Assembly (NCBI GenBank): GCA_020846535.1
Contig: JADLDR010000189.1
Span: 1 to 46,535 of the forward strand
Length of the DNA stretch: 46,535 nucleotides
Direction of reading: 5' to 3'
Source of the DNA: Armatimonadota bacterium
GTDB lineage: Bacteria > Armatimonadota > JADLDR01
Part shown: piece by piece, positions 15,394 to 23,739 of the stretch
How positions within the stretch are numbered: the stretch's first letter is position 1
Layout of the letters: every line of letters starts with the position of its first letter
The notes under the pieces: model-generated
Databases searched by the model: none
Told to the model about the DNA's origin: nothing
What the model saw: only the letters and a program-made list of their open reading frames with translations
Program-made: the position numbers and the translations under genes

Positions 15394-16482
15394 ATGCGTA
15401 TCGCACTCTATTTGCTGCTCGCTTTGCTGGCCCTGCCGGTCAGGGGCGAGGTCAGGCTCAAGGATATCGCCAATGTGCAGGGCGTGAGAGGGAACCAGTT
15501 GGTGGGCTACGGCCTGGTGGTCGGGCTGGACGGCAGCGGGGACAGCACGGGCGCAAGGTTTACCGTGCAGTCCATCGCCAATATGCTGGAAAAGTTCGGG
15601 GTGACCGTCTCGCCCGGCCAGCTCCGGGTCAAGAACGTAGCCGCCGTGATGGTGACGGCGGACCTGCCCGCTTTCATCAAATCGGGCAGCCGCATCGATG
15701 TGGTCGTCTCCTCCCTGGGAGACGCCCGCTCCCTCCAGGGCGGCACGCTTCTTCTGACCCCCATCAAAGGGCCGGACGGGGAGGTCTACGCGGTGGCCCA
15801 GGGGCCGCTCTCCATAGGGGGCTTCAACCTGGGCAGTGGCGGGCAGGGAACACAGAAGAACCATACCACGGTCGGGCGCATCCCTCAGGGAGCCATCGTG
15901 GAGCAGGATGTGGCGACCACCCTCTCCAAAGGCAACAGCCTGAGCGTCTCCCTCCACAAGCCGGATTTCACCACCGCCTCCCGCGTGGCGGCGGTCATCA
16001 ATGAGAAGATAAGCGGGGTCAAGGCGCTGCCGGAGGATGCCGGGACAGTGCGGGTGGAGATGCCGGGCGGCGGAGAGGGCAATCTCATCGAAACCATCGC
16101 CGGCATCGAAGGGCTGTCCGTCACCCCGGACAACGCCGCCCGCGTTATCGTGAACGAGCGCACCGGAACGGTGGTGATGGGTGGCAATGTCCGGATCATG
16201 CCGGTCGCCATCGCCCACGGGAGCCTGAGCATCCAGGTCAAGGAAACGCCCATCGTCTCGCAGCCGCCCTCTTTCTCCGGCGGCACGACCGTCACCACCA
16301 CCCGCAAGGCTGTGAAGGTGAAGGAAGACAAGTCCAGGCTGGCGGGCATCTCGGAAACGTCCACCCTAGAGGATGTCGTCCGCGCCCTGAACGCACTCGG
16401 CGTCACCCCCAGGGACCTGATCTCGGTACTCCAGGCGATCCGCGCCGCCGGTTCCCTGACCGCAGAAATCGAGGTGCAATGA
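15394..16482 (+). CDS. flgI: Flagellar P-ring protein FlgI
   Basis: 362 residues. A signal peptide (RIALYLLLALLALPVRG) leads into 'EVRLKDIANVQGVRGNQLVG', the hallmark of FlgI. 'QSIANMLEKFGVTV', 'PDFTTASRVAAVIN' and 'VVMGGNVRIMPVAIAHG' also match. It polymerises into the periplasmic P ring around the FlgG rod. The start is set at ATG 15394, which has a gaggag site 8 bases upstream; the ATG at 15373 is in frame but weaker. It overlaps flgJ by 4 bases. Confidence 0.97.
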   Translation: MRIALYLLLALLALPVRGEVRLKDIANVQGVRGNQLVGYGLVVGLDGSGDSTGARFTVQSIANMLEKFGVTVSPGQLRVKNVAAVMVTADLPAFIKSGSRIDVVVSSLGDARSLQGGTLLLTPIKGPDGEVYAVAQGPLSIGGFNLGSGGQGTQKNHTTVGRIPQGAIVEQDVATTLSKGNSLSVSLHKPDFTTASRVAAVINEKISGVKALPEDAGTVRVEMPGGGEGNLIETIAGIEGLSVTPDNAARVIVNERTGTVVMGGNVRIMPVAIAHGSLSIQVKETPIVSQPPSFSGGTTVTTTRKAVKVKEDKSRLAGISETSTLEDVVRALNALGVTPRDLISVLQAIRAAGSLTAEIEVQ

Positions 16483-16988
16483 TGCGCTCCGACCCTATCC
16501 GCGACAAGCCTCCGGCGCTCCCGGCCTTCCCCCCGCCGCCCAGAACCCCCGGAATGCCCGGCAAAAAGGAAATCGAATCGTTTTTGAAGGCGCTGAGCGC
16601 GCGCATAAATGCAGGTCGGGAAGACACCCCCACCCTTCCCAGAAAAGGGGAACCGGCTGCTTCTGCCCCGGCCTTGCCTCCTGCAACGCAGGCTGACTCC
16701 GGGGCAAGCAGTGATCGGAAAGTGGATGAAGAGAGCGCCCGGCTCCGTAAGGCCGCGCAGGATTTTGAGGCCGTGTTCCTTCACCACATGCTGCGCGAGA
16801 TGCGCCGCACGGCACCGGATTCGGGCCTTCTGGGAGGCGGGGCCACCGAGGGGCTTTACCGCGATATGCTCGATCAGGCCCTGGCCGAACGGCTGGCCGA
16901 ACGCGGCGGCCTGGGGCTGGGAGAGATGCTCTACCAGCAGCTTTCCAAAGAGGCATCCGCTGCCATTCCCCCTGAAAAAGACTCTTGA
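16479..16988 (+). CDS. flgJ: Rod-binding protein FlgJ (N-terminal domain type, no muramidase)
   Basis: 169 residues. The first 90 are proline- and alanine-rich and look disordered. Residues about 90-160 form the rod-binding domain: 'KAAQDFEAVFLHHMLREMRR' and 'GLYRDMLDQALAERLAE'. It acts as the rod cap. The C-terminal glucosaminidase found in enterobacterial FlgJ is absent, as in many phyla, so another enzyme must open the peptidoglycan. It is coupled to flgI by ATGA. Confidence 0.88.
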   Translation: MMRSDPIRDKPPALPAFPPPPRTPGMPGKKEIESFLKALSARINAGREDTPTLPRKGEPAASAPALPPATQADSGASSDRKVDEESARLRKAAQDFEAVFLHHMLREMRRTAPDSGLLGGGATEGLYRDMLDQALAERLAERGGLGLGEMLYQQLSKEASAAIPPEKDS

Positions 16989-17449
16989 ATCCGGCCCGAT
17001 CCGCCGATAATAAGAATGAAATGAACCGCTTCGGGTGGGGCTTCGGCGTTCTTCGGATGGATAGCGATCATTTCAAAAACGTCAACGACATATGGGGGCA
17101 TCCTGCGGGAGACGCCGTTCTGAGGGTGGCCGCCCGGACCCTGGCGCACAACGCACGGTCGTTCGATCTGGTGGGCAGGTGGGGCGGTGAAGACTTCCTG
17201 GCCGTGGTCTCCGGGGTGGATGAATCGAAATTGCACACGGTCGCCAGCCGGTTCCGCGCCCTGGTGGAGCAGTCGAATCTGGATTATGAGGCGGACCGCA
17301 TCAGCGTGACGGTCTCCGTCGGCGGAGCCATCGCGCAGGCCGCGGATACGGAGGAATCGCTGCTGGAACGGGCCGGCCAACACCTTTACCAGAGCAAGGC
17401 TCCGGGGCAAAACCGGGTGACCCTGGAGTACCCGCGTGTCTTGAAATGA
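16985..17449 (+). CDS. N-terminally truncated GGDEF domain (diguanylate-cyclase-like)
   Basis: 154 residues starting from TTG 16985, overlapping the flgJ stop. The sequence enters the fold at 'FGVLRMDSDHFKNVNDIWGH', the metal-binding strand and turn, and continues 'RSFDLVGRWGGEDFLAVVSG' to the end of the domain. The usual first helix with 'LTGLxNRRxF', about 35 residues, is missing. The signature reads GGEDF instead of GG(D/E)EF, and an RxxD inhibitory-site motif (R58-D61) sits exactly five residues before it. There is no sensor domain. It may be a decayed cyclase, a c-di-GMP-binding remnant, or an active variant. It lies between flgJ and flgN, where flgM is often found. Confidence 0.75.
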   Translation: MNPARSADNKNEMNRFGWGFGVLRMDSDHFKNVNDIWGHPAGDAVLRVAARTLAHNARSFDLVGRWGGEDFLAVVSGVDESKLHTVASRFRALVEQSNLDYEADRISVTVSVGGAIAQAADTEESLLERAGQHLYQSKAPGQNRVTLEYPRVLK

Positions 17450-17516
17450 AGCCTGATCCCGAATTTTTTCAGAAGTCGCATCGCAAGTGCGCAGTCATAT
17501 AGCGCGGAGGAGCCTG

Positions 17517-18020
17517 ATGGAAAGCGCGCATCCGGTATCCATGCTGAAACAATCGCTGGAGCATATCTGTCTTCTTTCCGAAGAGGCGGTCGCCCTGGCG
17601 GACCGGCAGCAGAAGGCTCTTATCCAGGGAGACCACCAGACGGTCATGAACACCGCTCTCTCCCAGCAGGAAAAAATCGAGTGCCTGGGGCGGGCCGAGG
17701 CCGAATGCCATCGGGCTGCGGCCTGCCTGAAAGCGGCCCTGGGCTGTTCGCCGGAAACGCCGCTTTCCGCCCTGACCGCCCGGCTGCCCGCGCCGGTCGC
17801 CGCCTCCATCGAAAGCCTGGGGGAGCGCCTGAAAGCCGCTTATCTGTCCTGGCACAGGCTAGCCGATGTGAACCGCCGCCTGGCGAAAGATGCCCTGGAG
17901 TATGTGGGGTTCGCCCTGGACTGCCTCCAGGGGATGGCGCAAAAAGGGAGGCTTTACCGCCCTGACGGCCATGCCGTCGAGGTGCGCGAGGAGATGGGCT
18001 TTCTGGACATGAAAGCTTAA
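17517..18020 (+). CDS. flgN: FlgN-like export chaperone for FlgK and FlgL
   Basis: 167 residues, all helical, starting 'MESAHPVSMLKQSLEHICLL' and containing 'ALIQGDHQTVMNTALSQQEK', the pattern of FlgN proteins. It would keep the junction proteins FlgK and FlgL unfolded and hand them to the flagellar export gate. The start at ATG 17517 has a ggaggag site. Its place directly before flgK and flgL supports the call, since sequence conservation in FlgN is low. Confidence 0.82.
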   Translation: MESAHPVSMLKQSLEHICLLSEEAVALADRQQKALIQGDHQTVMNTALSQQEKIECLGRAEAECHRAAACLKAALGCSPETPLSALTARLPAPVAASIESLGERLKAAYLSWHRLADVNRRLAKDALEYVGFALDCLQGMAQKGRLYRPDGHAVEVREEMGFLDMKA

Positions 18021-18031
18021 GAGGAAAGGCT

Positions 18032-19408
18032 ATGCCATCCGCTTTTTCCGGGATCGAAATGGGACGCAGGGCGCTTTCCGCCCACCAGCAGGCCATCGAT
18101 GTGACCGGACACAATATCGCCAATATCAACACTCCCGGCTATTCGCGCCAGGAGATCGTTTTCGCCACCACCGACCCCTACACCAACCCGTCGGTCCGGA
18201 TGGACCTGACGAAAGGCCAGTTCGGGACAGGGGTGATGGTGCAGGCCATCCGCCGCGTCCGGGCCGGCTACCTGGACGGGCGGGCGCGAGATTCCATGTC
18301 CCGCTACGGCGCGCAGACGCAGAAGAGCGACTGGCTGAGCCAGGCGGAAAATGCTTTCCGGGAGCCGGGCGACAGCGGCCTCAATGCTGCCCTGAGCCGC
18401 TTTGCCAGTGCATGGCAGAATGTGTCCAAGGATGCCCAGAACGGCGGGACCCGCGCGGTACTCATCGAACAGGCCCAGAGCTTCGCCAACGATATCAACA
18501 GCTTGGCGAACCGGCTCGACCGGATGGCCCAGGACGCCGATTCCCTAATCGCCGGCAAGCTCCAAGAGGCGAACGACCTGACGGGCCGCATCGCCTCCCT
18601 GAACGGCGAGATCAAAAAAGTGATGGCTATCGGCCAGGAGCCTAATGACCTCAGAGACAACCGGGACCGGCTTCTGGACCGGCTGGCAGAACTGACCGAT
18701 TTCGTCCAGACCGACCGCGCCGACGGCATGGTGACGGTCAGCATCGGCGGGACCAATGTCGTCCTTGACGACAGGAATACCGTCCTAATCGCCTCCAGCG
18801 GCATCGCCTCCGGCGAGATCGGCGGCATCGGTGAGGCGAAGGCGTCGATCCAGGCCAGGCGGGCGGAGATCGGCACCCTGGCCGCCCGGATCGTCCAGGA
18901 CGTCAACACCCAGCACCGGGCGGGGTTCGATCTGGACGGCAACGCGGGCGGCGATTTTTTCACCGCCGTTCCGGGCAATGAGGCGGCCACCATGGCGGTT
19001 TCGGCGGATCTGACCGCAGACCCGCGCAAGCTGGCTGCCGCCGAAACCATCGCTTCGGCAGGCCCTCCTCCGCTTCCGGTTCCGGGCGACGGCGACAATG
19101 CTCTGAAAATCGCCCGGCTTCAGGAGCAGAAAGGGATGAACGGGGGAACCCAGACCTACGGCGAGTACTATACCCAGACCGTCAGCCGACTGGGAGCCGA
19201 ATCCCGCACGGCCCTCGACGGGCTGGACGGAGAGAAAGCCTATCTGGACGCCCTGAGCCAGCAGAGGGAATCGGTTTCGGGCGTCTCTCTGGATGAGGAG
19301 ACCCTGAACCTCATCCGCTTCCAGCGCGGCTACGAGGCCGCCGCCCGACTCGTCTCCACCATGGATGAAATGCTCGATACGATTATCAACGGGCTTGGCA
19401 CCCGGTAG
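18032..19408 (+). CDS. flgK: Flagellar hook-filament junction protein 1, FlgK
   Basis: 458 residues. The N-terminal 'GIEMGRRALSAHQQAIDVTG' and 'HNIANINTPGYSRQEIVF' and the C-terminal 'SGVSLDEETLNLIRFQRGYE' are diagnostic. It links hook to filament and is exported with FlgN. It is shorter than the 550-residue enterobacterial protein because the variable central domain is small. A Shine-Dalgarno (aagaggaaagg) precedes ATG 18032, 11 bp after flgN. Confidence 0.97.
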   Translation: MPSAFSGIEMGRRALSAHQQAIDVTGHNIANINTPGYSRQEIVFATTDPYTNPSVRMDLTKGQFGTGVMVQAIRRVRAGYLDGRARDSMSRYGAQTQKSDWLSQAENAFREPGDSGLNAALSRFASAWQNVSKDAQNGGTRAVLIEQAQSFANDINSLANRLDRMAQDADSLIAGKLQEANDLTGRIASLNGEIKKVMAIGQEPNDLRDNRDRLLDRLAELTDFVQTDRADGMVTVSIGGTNVVLDDRNTVLIASSGIASGEIGGIGEAKASIQARRAEIGTLAARIVQDVNTQHRAGFDLDGNAGGDFFTAVPGNEAATMAVSADLTADPRKLAAAETIASAGPPPLPVPGDGDNALKIARLQEQKGMNGGTQTYGEYYTQTVSRLGAESRTALDGLDGEKAYLDALSQQRESVSGVSLDEETLNLIRFQRGYEAAARLVSTMDEMLDTIINGLGTR

Positions 19409-19434
19409 CGACACGCTCACGGACGGAGCATCTT

Positions 19435-20319
19435 ATGAGAATCAGCAACCTGATGTTGTCCCAAAAATCGGCGGACCGGGTTTCCAGCCAGTTGTCCAGG
19501 CTGGCGGATTTGCAGGATCAACTCGGCACCGGCAAGCGGCTCCGGCGGCCATCTGACGACCCGGCGGCCACAGCCCAGGCCATGGAGGTCCGGCGGGCGG
19601 CGGCGAACATGGAGCAATACAACAAAAACGCGGAAGAAGCCAAAAATATGCTTTCCTTCTCGGACAGCACGCTGGGGCAGGCTTACAGCATACTGGCGCA
19701 GGCCAAGCAAACCGCCCTGGCCGGGGCGACCGACACGCAATCCGCGGAATCCAGGCAGGCCCTGGCCGACCAGGTTTCCGCCCAGATCGATTCCCTGGAG
19801 CGCCTGGCAAACACCAGGATGCGGGACAAGTATCTTTTTGCGGGCCAGCAGGTGAGCCGTCAGCCCTTTGCGGAGGATGGGGCGGGCAATATCGTCTACC
19901 AGGGCGATACCCGGCTGACCATGGTCGAGGTGGGGCAAAACGACGCGGTCGCAGCCAATGTACCCGGTTCGAAAGCCTTCGGGCAGGTTTTCGAGACGTT
20001 ACAAAAGCTGAGGGACAACCTGACCATCGGAGGGAACCCCGCCGAGATCGATACCGACCGCCTGAAGGAATTGCAGGCGGATATGGATCGGATCGTGCAG
20101 GTGCGCGCCCGCCTGGGAGAGCGCGCGGCCTATCTGGAAAGAACCCAGGATAAAATTATGCGGTTTCAAGAGGAATTTTCCTCATGGACAGACAACTTAG
20201 AGAATGTCGAGATCGCAAAGGCTGTCGTCGACCTGAAAGCCCAGGAGAACGCCTATCAGGCGGTTGTGGCCGGAACGGCCCGTCTCTTCCAACCCAGTCT
20301 CCTGGACTTTTTGCGATAG
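19435..20319 (+). CDS. flgL: Flagellar hook-filament junction protein 3, FlgL
   Basis: 294 residues. The flagellin-like N-terminus reads 'MRISNLMLSQKSADRVSSQL' followed by 'LQDQLGTGKRLRRPSDDPAA', and the C-terminal helix is 'VVDLKAQENAYQAVVAGTAR'. It sits next to FlgK and carries the filament. The start has a ggagc site. No flagellin (fliC) gene is in the window. Confidence 0.96.
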   Translation: MRISNLMLSQKSADRVSSQLSRLADLQDQLGTGKRLRRPSDDPAATAQAMEVRRAAANMEQYNKNAEEAKNMLSFSDSTLGQAYSILAQAKQTALAGATDTQSAESRQALADQVSAQIDSLERLANTRMRDKYLFAGQQVSRQPFAEDGAGNIVYQGDTRLTMVEVGQNDAVAANVPGSKAFGQVFETLQKLRDNLTIGGNPAEIDTDRLKELQADMDRIVQVRARLGERAAYLERTQDKIMRFQEEFSSWTDNLENVEIAKAVVDLKAQENAYQAVVAGTARLFQPSLLDFLR

Positions 20320-20340
20320 CGTTTGCGATGCGAGGGTAGT

Positions 20341-20808
20341 ATGGTGATTCAAACAACTCGTTTCGGAACTTTGAACATCGAAAATGAAAGCGTTCTGACC
20401 TTGCCGGACGGCCTGCTGGGTTTCGACCACCTCACCCGGTACGTTGTCCTCTCCGATAACGACAAAAGCGCCTTCCGATGGCTGCAATCTCTGGAAGACC
20501 CGGCGGTCGCCTTTCTGTTGATCGACCCCTGGTGCTTCCGGCCCGATTACGGCCCTGAGATCAGGAATGAGGATGTGGCTGCGCTGGGCATCCGCCCTGA
20601 GTCTGCCAAGATCGTCTATGCGATTGTCACGATTCCTCCGGGCCAGCCGGAGGCCATGACCGCCAACCTCCTGGGGCCAATCGTGATCAATGTCAGCGCG
20701 CAGACCGGTCGGCAGGTGATCGTGGACAACTGCGAGTACTACACCACCAAGCACAGCATCCTTACGGAGATGCGCCGGGCTACCGGCCTCCAAGCCACTG
20801 TACACTAA
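20341..20808 (+). CDS. fliW: Flagellar assembly factor FliW
   Basis: 155 residues. Typical sequence: 'TTRFGTLNIENESVLTLPDG' then 'LLGFDHLTRYVVLSD', 'FLLIDPWCFRPDY' and 'TANLLGPIVINVSAQTGRQV'. FliW binds CsrA and blocks it, and binds flagellin instead when flagellin accumulates, so flagellin translation tracks export. It is followed 60 bp later by csrA, the usual partner arrangement. A TTG-initiated extension to 20323 is unlikely because ATG 20341 has its own gagg site. Confidence 0.95.
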   Translation: MVIQTTRFGTLNIENESVLTLPDGLLGFDHLTRYVVLSDNDKSAFRWLQSLEDPAVAFLLIDPWCFRPDYGPEIRNEDVAALGIRPESAKIVYAIVTIPPGQPEAMTANLLGPIVINVSAQTGRQVIVDNCEYYTTKHSILTEMRRATGLQATVH

Positions 20809-20868
20809 AAAGCAGAAGACCGCAGGGCAGCCCGCGCATACCCACCTGACAGGCCGGCGGAGGATAAG

Positions 20869-21126
20869 ATGCTTGTCCTGACCCGAAGGACCAACCAGAG
20901 CATCATCATCGGCGACGATATCGAGATCACCATTGTCGAAATCAAGGGGGATCAGGTACGTCTGGGCATCACGGCCCCACGGGATATCACCGTCCACCGC
21001 AAGGAAATCCACGAGCAGATCCGGCAGGAAAACATCCAGGCCGCCGCGCTTCAGGCCCAGGACGCGGCCCTCGCCCAGAACCTGCTCGACTCGCCCGATG
21101 CCGCCAAACCGAAAGGCAGCGACTGA
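20869..21126 (+). CDS. csrA: Translational regulator CsrA
   Basis: 85 residues. '[20 protein letters not shown]' and '[20 protein letters not shown]' are classic. It dimerises and binds GGA in RNA hairpins, typically over ribosome binding sites such as that of flagellin mRNA. Beyond the usual 60-65 residue core there is an alanine- and glutamine-rich tail ([20 protein letters not shown]), the extended C-terminus seen in CsrA proteins that are antagonised by FliW. A bidirectional terminator follows. Confidence 0.96.
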   Translation: MLVLTRRTNQSIIIGDDIEITIVEIKGDQVRLGITAPRDITVHRKEIHEQIRQENIQAAALQAQDAALAQNLLDSPDAAKPKGSD

Positions 21127-21194
21127 CCCCGTTTTCCGGGAATGTCCGCCTTCACAGGATGAACTCGTCTGAACCTTATAAACCATCCAGGCAT

Positions 21195-21236
21195 AAAGAA
21201 ACGGCCCGCACTGCATACGGCGCGGGCCGTTTCTTT
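21195..21236. terminator. Bidirectional intrinsic terminator between csrA and tyrS
   Basis: A 15-bp perfect stem (21195-21209 with 21222-21236, aaagaaacggcccgc and its inverse) with a 12-base loop. A/T-rich ends on both sides suit termination of both convergent units. Confidence 0.85.
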
Positions 21237-21267
21237 GGGTCGGGCTAAAAATGAAGGCGTCCGATCC

Positions 21268-22488
21268 TCAGCCCCGCTTCAGCCGGGCATAGCGCAATTT
21301 GCCTACCTTCAACACGGCCCCGTCCTTGACCGGCAGGCTGGCGTCCCAGTTTTCGACCGCTTCGCCGTCCAGTTGCATGGCCCTTTGCTGGATGAGCCGG
21401 CGGGCATCGCTGTTGCTTTTGGCGAAACCGGCCAGGGTGATCAGCTTGACCGCCTTGATCCGGCCGTCCTCCAGTTCGCCGGAGGAGATCTCCAGGGTCG
21501 GGATGTCATCGGGAATCTGCTTCTGGCTGAAGACCCGCTCGAACTCCTCCTGGGCCTCGCGGGCGGCCTCCGGGCCGTGGTAGAGGCCCACGATCTCCCG
21601 GGCCAGGAGCTTCTTGGCATCCATCGGGTGAACCGCGCCCTCTTCGATGCCCTTCAGGATCGCCCGGACCTCATCCATGGGGATATCGGTGGTCATCTCG
21701 AAATACTGGGGCATGGCCTCATCCCCCAGAGACATCACCTTTCCGAAGATCGTTTTGGGCGATTCGGAGACCCCGATGTAGTTTCCCAGCGACTTGCTCA
21801 TTTTCTGCACGCCGTCCAGCCCCGGCAGGATCGGCATGAGGAGGGCGATCTGCGGTTCCTGCCCGAATTCGCGCTGCAAATCGCGGCCCATCAGGATATT
21901 GAACTTCTGGTCGCTGCCGCCCATCTCGATATCGGCGTGAAGGTGAACCGAATCGTACGCCTGGCAGATGGGGTAAAGCGTTTCATGCATCCCGATGGGA
22001 CGGCCATCCTTCAGGCGGTTGGCGAAATCGTCGCGCTCCAGCACGCGGGCCACGGTCGCCCTAGAGGTCACCCGGATCACGTCCGCAAAGGAAAGGGCAT
22101 TCAGCCAGGCGCTGTTGAAAACCACCCGGGTTCGTGACGCATCGAGGACTTTGCAATATTGCTCTTCATAGGTGCGGGCATTTTCTCTGACTTCCTCCGG
22201 AGACAGTTGGCGGCGCGTCTCCGACTTGCCGGACGGGTCGCCGATCATGGCCGTAAAATCGCCGATGATCACGATCACCTCATGTCCCAGGTTCTGGAAC
22301 TGCCTGAGCTTCCGCAGCACCACCGCGATCCCCAGGTGGATGTCAGGGGCGGTGGGGTCCAGGCCCAGCTTCACCTTCAGCGGCTTTCCCTCTTTTTGAG
22401 ATCGCTCCAGTTTCATCACCAGCTCTTCTTCGGGAACGATCTCCGCCGTGCCCCGCTTGAGCAGCGCGATTTGCTCCCCAATGCTCAT
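21268..22488 (-). CDS. tyrS: Tyrosyl-tRNA synthetase
   Basis: 406 residues, class I synthetase charging tRNA-Tyr. The HIGH-type motif is HLGI at residues 51-54 ('DPTAPDIHLGIAVVL') and KMSKS is at 229-233 ('GVQKMSKSLGN'). The C-terminal S4-like RNA-binding domain reads 'SNSDARRLIQQRAMQLDGEA'. The active-site region 'YPICQAYDSVHLHADIEMGG' agrees with the TyrZ-like subgroup. Shine-Dalgarno aaaggag. The 95-bp gap upstream holds a short palindrome. I see no T-box leader. Confidence 0.97.
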   Translation of the reverse strand: MSIGEQIALLKRGTAEIVPEEELVMKLERSQKEGKPLKVKLGLDPTAPDIHLGIAVVLRKLRQFQNLGHEVIVIIGDFTAMIGDPSGKSETRRQLSPEEVRENARTYEEQYCKVLDASRTRVVFNSAWLNALSFADVIRVTSRATVARVLERDDFANRLKDGRPIGMHETLYPICQAYDSVHLHADIEMGGSDQKFNILMGRDLQREFGQEPQIALLMPILPGLDGVQKMSKSLGNYIGVSESPKTIFGKVMSLGDEAMPQYFEMTTDIPMDEVRAILKGIEEGAVHPMDAKKLLAREIVGLYHGPEAAREAQEEFERVFSQKQIPDDIPTLEISSGELEDGRIKAVKLITLAGFAKSNSDARRLIQQRAMQLDGEAVENWDASLPVKDGAVLKVGKLRYARLKRG

Positions 22489-22524
22489 CGATAAACTCCT
22501 TTGGATTTACCTATACACCGACAA

Positions 22525-22545
22525 GGGCGACCCGCCGGGTCGCCC
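22525..22545. repeat. Short palindromic intergenic repeat, copy 4
   Basis: gggcgaccc (22525-22533) and gggtcgccc (22537-22545), followed by cctac as in the 3827 copy. It lies between the zinc-ribbon gene and tyrS. Confidence 0.55.
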
Positions 22546-22583
22546 CTACATGAATATCCTATCTATGTCAGGAACCCTGCGCC

Positions 22584-23549
22584 CTATGTTTTGCTCGCGG
22601 CTTGGAGCAGTCGCCTCCGGAGATTGAGCAGCACCTTATGCACTTCCTTGCCCGTCGCGCCGGTACGGTCGGCTATCGTCTGGTGAAGGGGCTGTTCGGG
22701 CGGGCCGTCGCCTTCCAGGTAGCGGAGGTATGCCTGCTCGATAGCCGAAACGGTTTCCGGGGCGGGATCGGGAGTGCCGGCGAAGGTGGCGTCGTTGTGC
22801 AGCATATCGATCCAGCGGTTCACCTGCCATTCGGTGAAGCCGGTTTCTTGGGCAATGGCCCGGATGATCTCCCGCAGGCCCTGCTTGTCCCGCAATTTCT
22901 GCCAGTAAGATTTCTCGATGGCGAAAAGCTGCTCCCGGGTCAAATCCTGAACGCTCGGAACGGTGCGTGCCCAGGCCCTCAGCGCCAGGAAGACCTGTGG
23001 CAGCGTCAGCCCCATCTCTTTGGCGATGGTGCGCCGGCGGCCACCCGGCGGGCGTTCCATATCGGTCACATATTTCCGGTAGAGAGCGACGATCTCCCCC
23101 TTCTGCGCTTCGGTCAGGGAGCCGAGGGGGTCCCCTTTGGGCCGCAAATCCTGGATGACCTGGGCCACCATGCTGCGCTTCAGGTGAAGCTCCTGAGCTA
23201 TTTTCTGGTGGACTTCTTTGAGGTCAAACCCTTCCGTATCCTGATAGGGCCGGTAGGCCGCTGTGACAGCGGCCCGGATTTCAGCGGTCAGAACGGTGGG
23301 CTTCGGCGGAACCGCCGGGCGGAGCGGCTTCGGCTTGGCCGGTGGAGCGGGCCGTGTGTGAGCCGGTTCGAGCCTGCGCGGAGGGGCGGTCGCCTGCGGC
23401 TGGCGTACCGGGGGCGCGGCGGGTGTCGATGTCTTTTTGAGGCCGTATCGCTTCACGCATTTGGGACATACAGCGGCATGGCGGTCGGGGCTAAAAAAAA
23501 TATCCCCGCAGCGGTCGCACTGCCTCCGAAACGTAGTCGCCGGACTCAT
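22584..23549 (-). CDS. Zinc-ribbon protein with four tandem HTH-like repeats
   Basis: 321 residues, family not recognised. Residues 11-31 hold CxxC-x13-CxxC ('CDRCGDIFF' and 'CPKC'), a zinc ribbon. Residues about 40-85 are a proline-rich linker. Four units of about 50 residues follow (roughly 88-136, 146-195, 204-252, 264-312). Each has an acidic start, a Y at the end of the first helix, then 'IA.E.G' and a recognition-like helix: 'KIAQELHLKRSMVAQVIQDL', 'TIAKEMGLTLPQVFLALRAW', 'AIAQETGFTEWQVNRWIDML', 'TIADRTGATGKEVHKVLLNL'. It is probably a nucleic-acid-binding protein. It has its own promoter at 23624-23653. Confidence 0.75.
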   Translation of the reverse strand: MSPATTFRRQCDRCGDIFFSPDRHAAVCPKCVKRYGLKKTSTPAAPPVRQPQATAPPRRLEPAHTRPAPPAKPKPLRPAVPPKPTVLTAEIRAAVTAAYRPYQDTEGFDLKEVHQKIAQELHLKRSMVAQVIQDLRPKGDPLGSLTEAQKGEIVALYRKYVTDMERPPGGRRRTIAKEMGLTLPQVFLALRAWARTVPSVQDLTREQLFAIEKSYWQKLRDKQGLREIIRAIAQETGFTEWQVNRWIDMLHNDATFAGTPDPAPETVSAIEQAYLRYLEGDGPPEQPLHQTIADRTGATGKEVHKVLLNLRRRLLQAASKT

Positions 23550-23623
23550 ACGGCCCTCCCACTTTCATCGGAATGCCAGGCGGTATACTTGCATAATCAA
23601 TGCCTGCCCGTGCTTGCTTTTAC

Positions 23624-23653
23624 ATTATAACACGCCCTCCCCTCCTTTGTAAA
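23624..23653 (-). promoter_or_regulatory. Sigma-70-like promoter of the zinc-ribbon HTH gene
   Basis: TTTACA (23653-23648), 18-bp spacer, TATAAT (23629-23624) on the minus strand, giving a leader of about 68 nt. Confidence 0.55.
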
Positions 23654-23672
23654 CCCTGCCGTCAGCCCGCAG

Positions 23673-23701
23673 TTGCTCTCGAAGCCGATTCGGTTTATAC
23701 T
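23673..23701 (+). promoter_or_regulatory. Sigma-70-like promoter of the mqnP-mqnA genes
   Basis: TTGCTC (23673-23678), 17-bp spacer, TATACT (23696-23701), 38 bases before the start codon at 23740. Confidence 0.6.
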
Positions 23702-23739
23702 ATAGTTACAGCCTATCCGCAGGAAAGGGGCATTCTATC

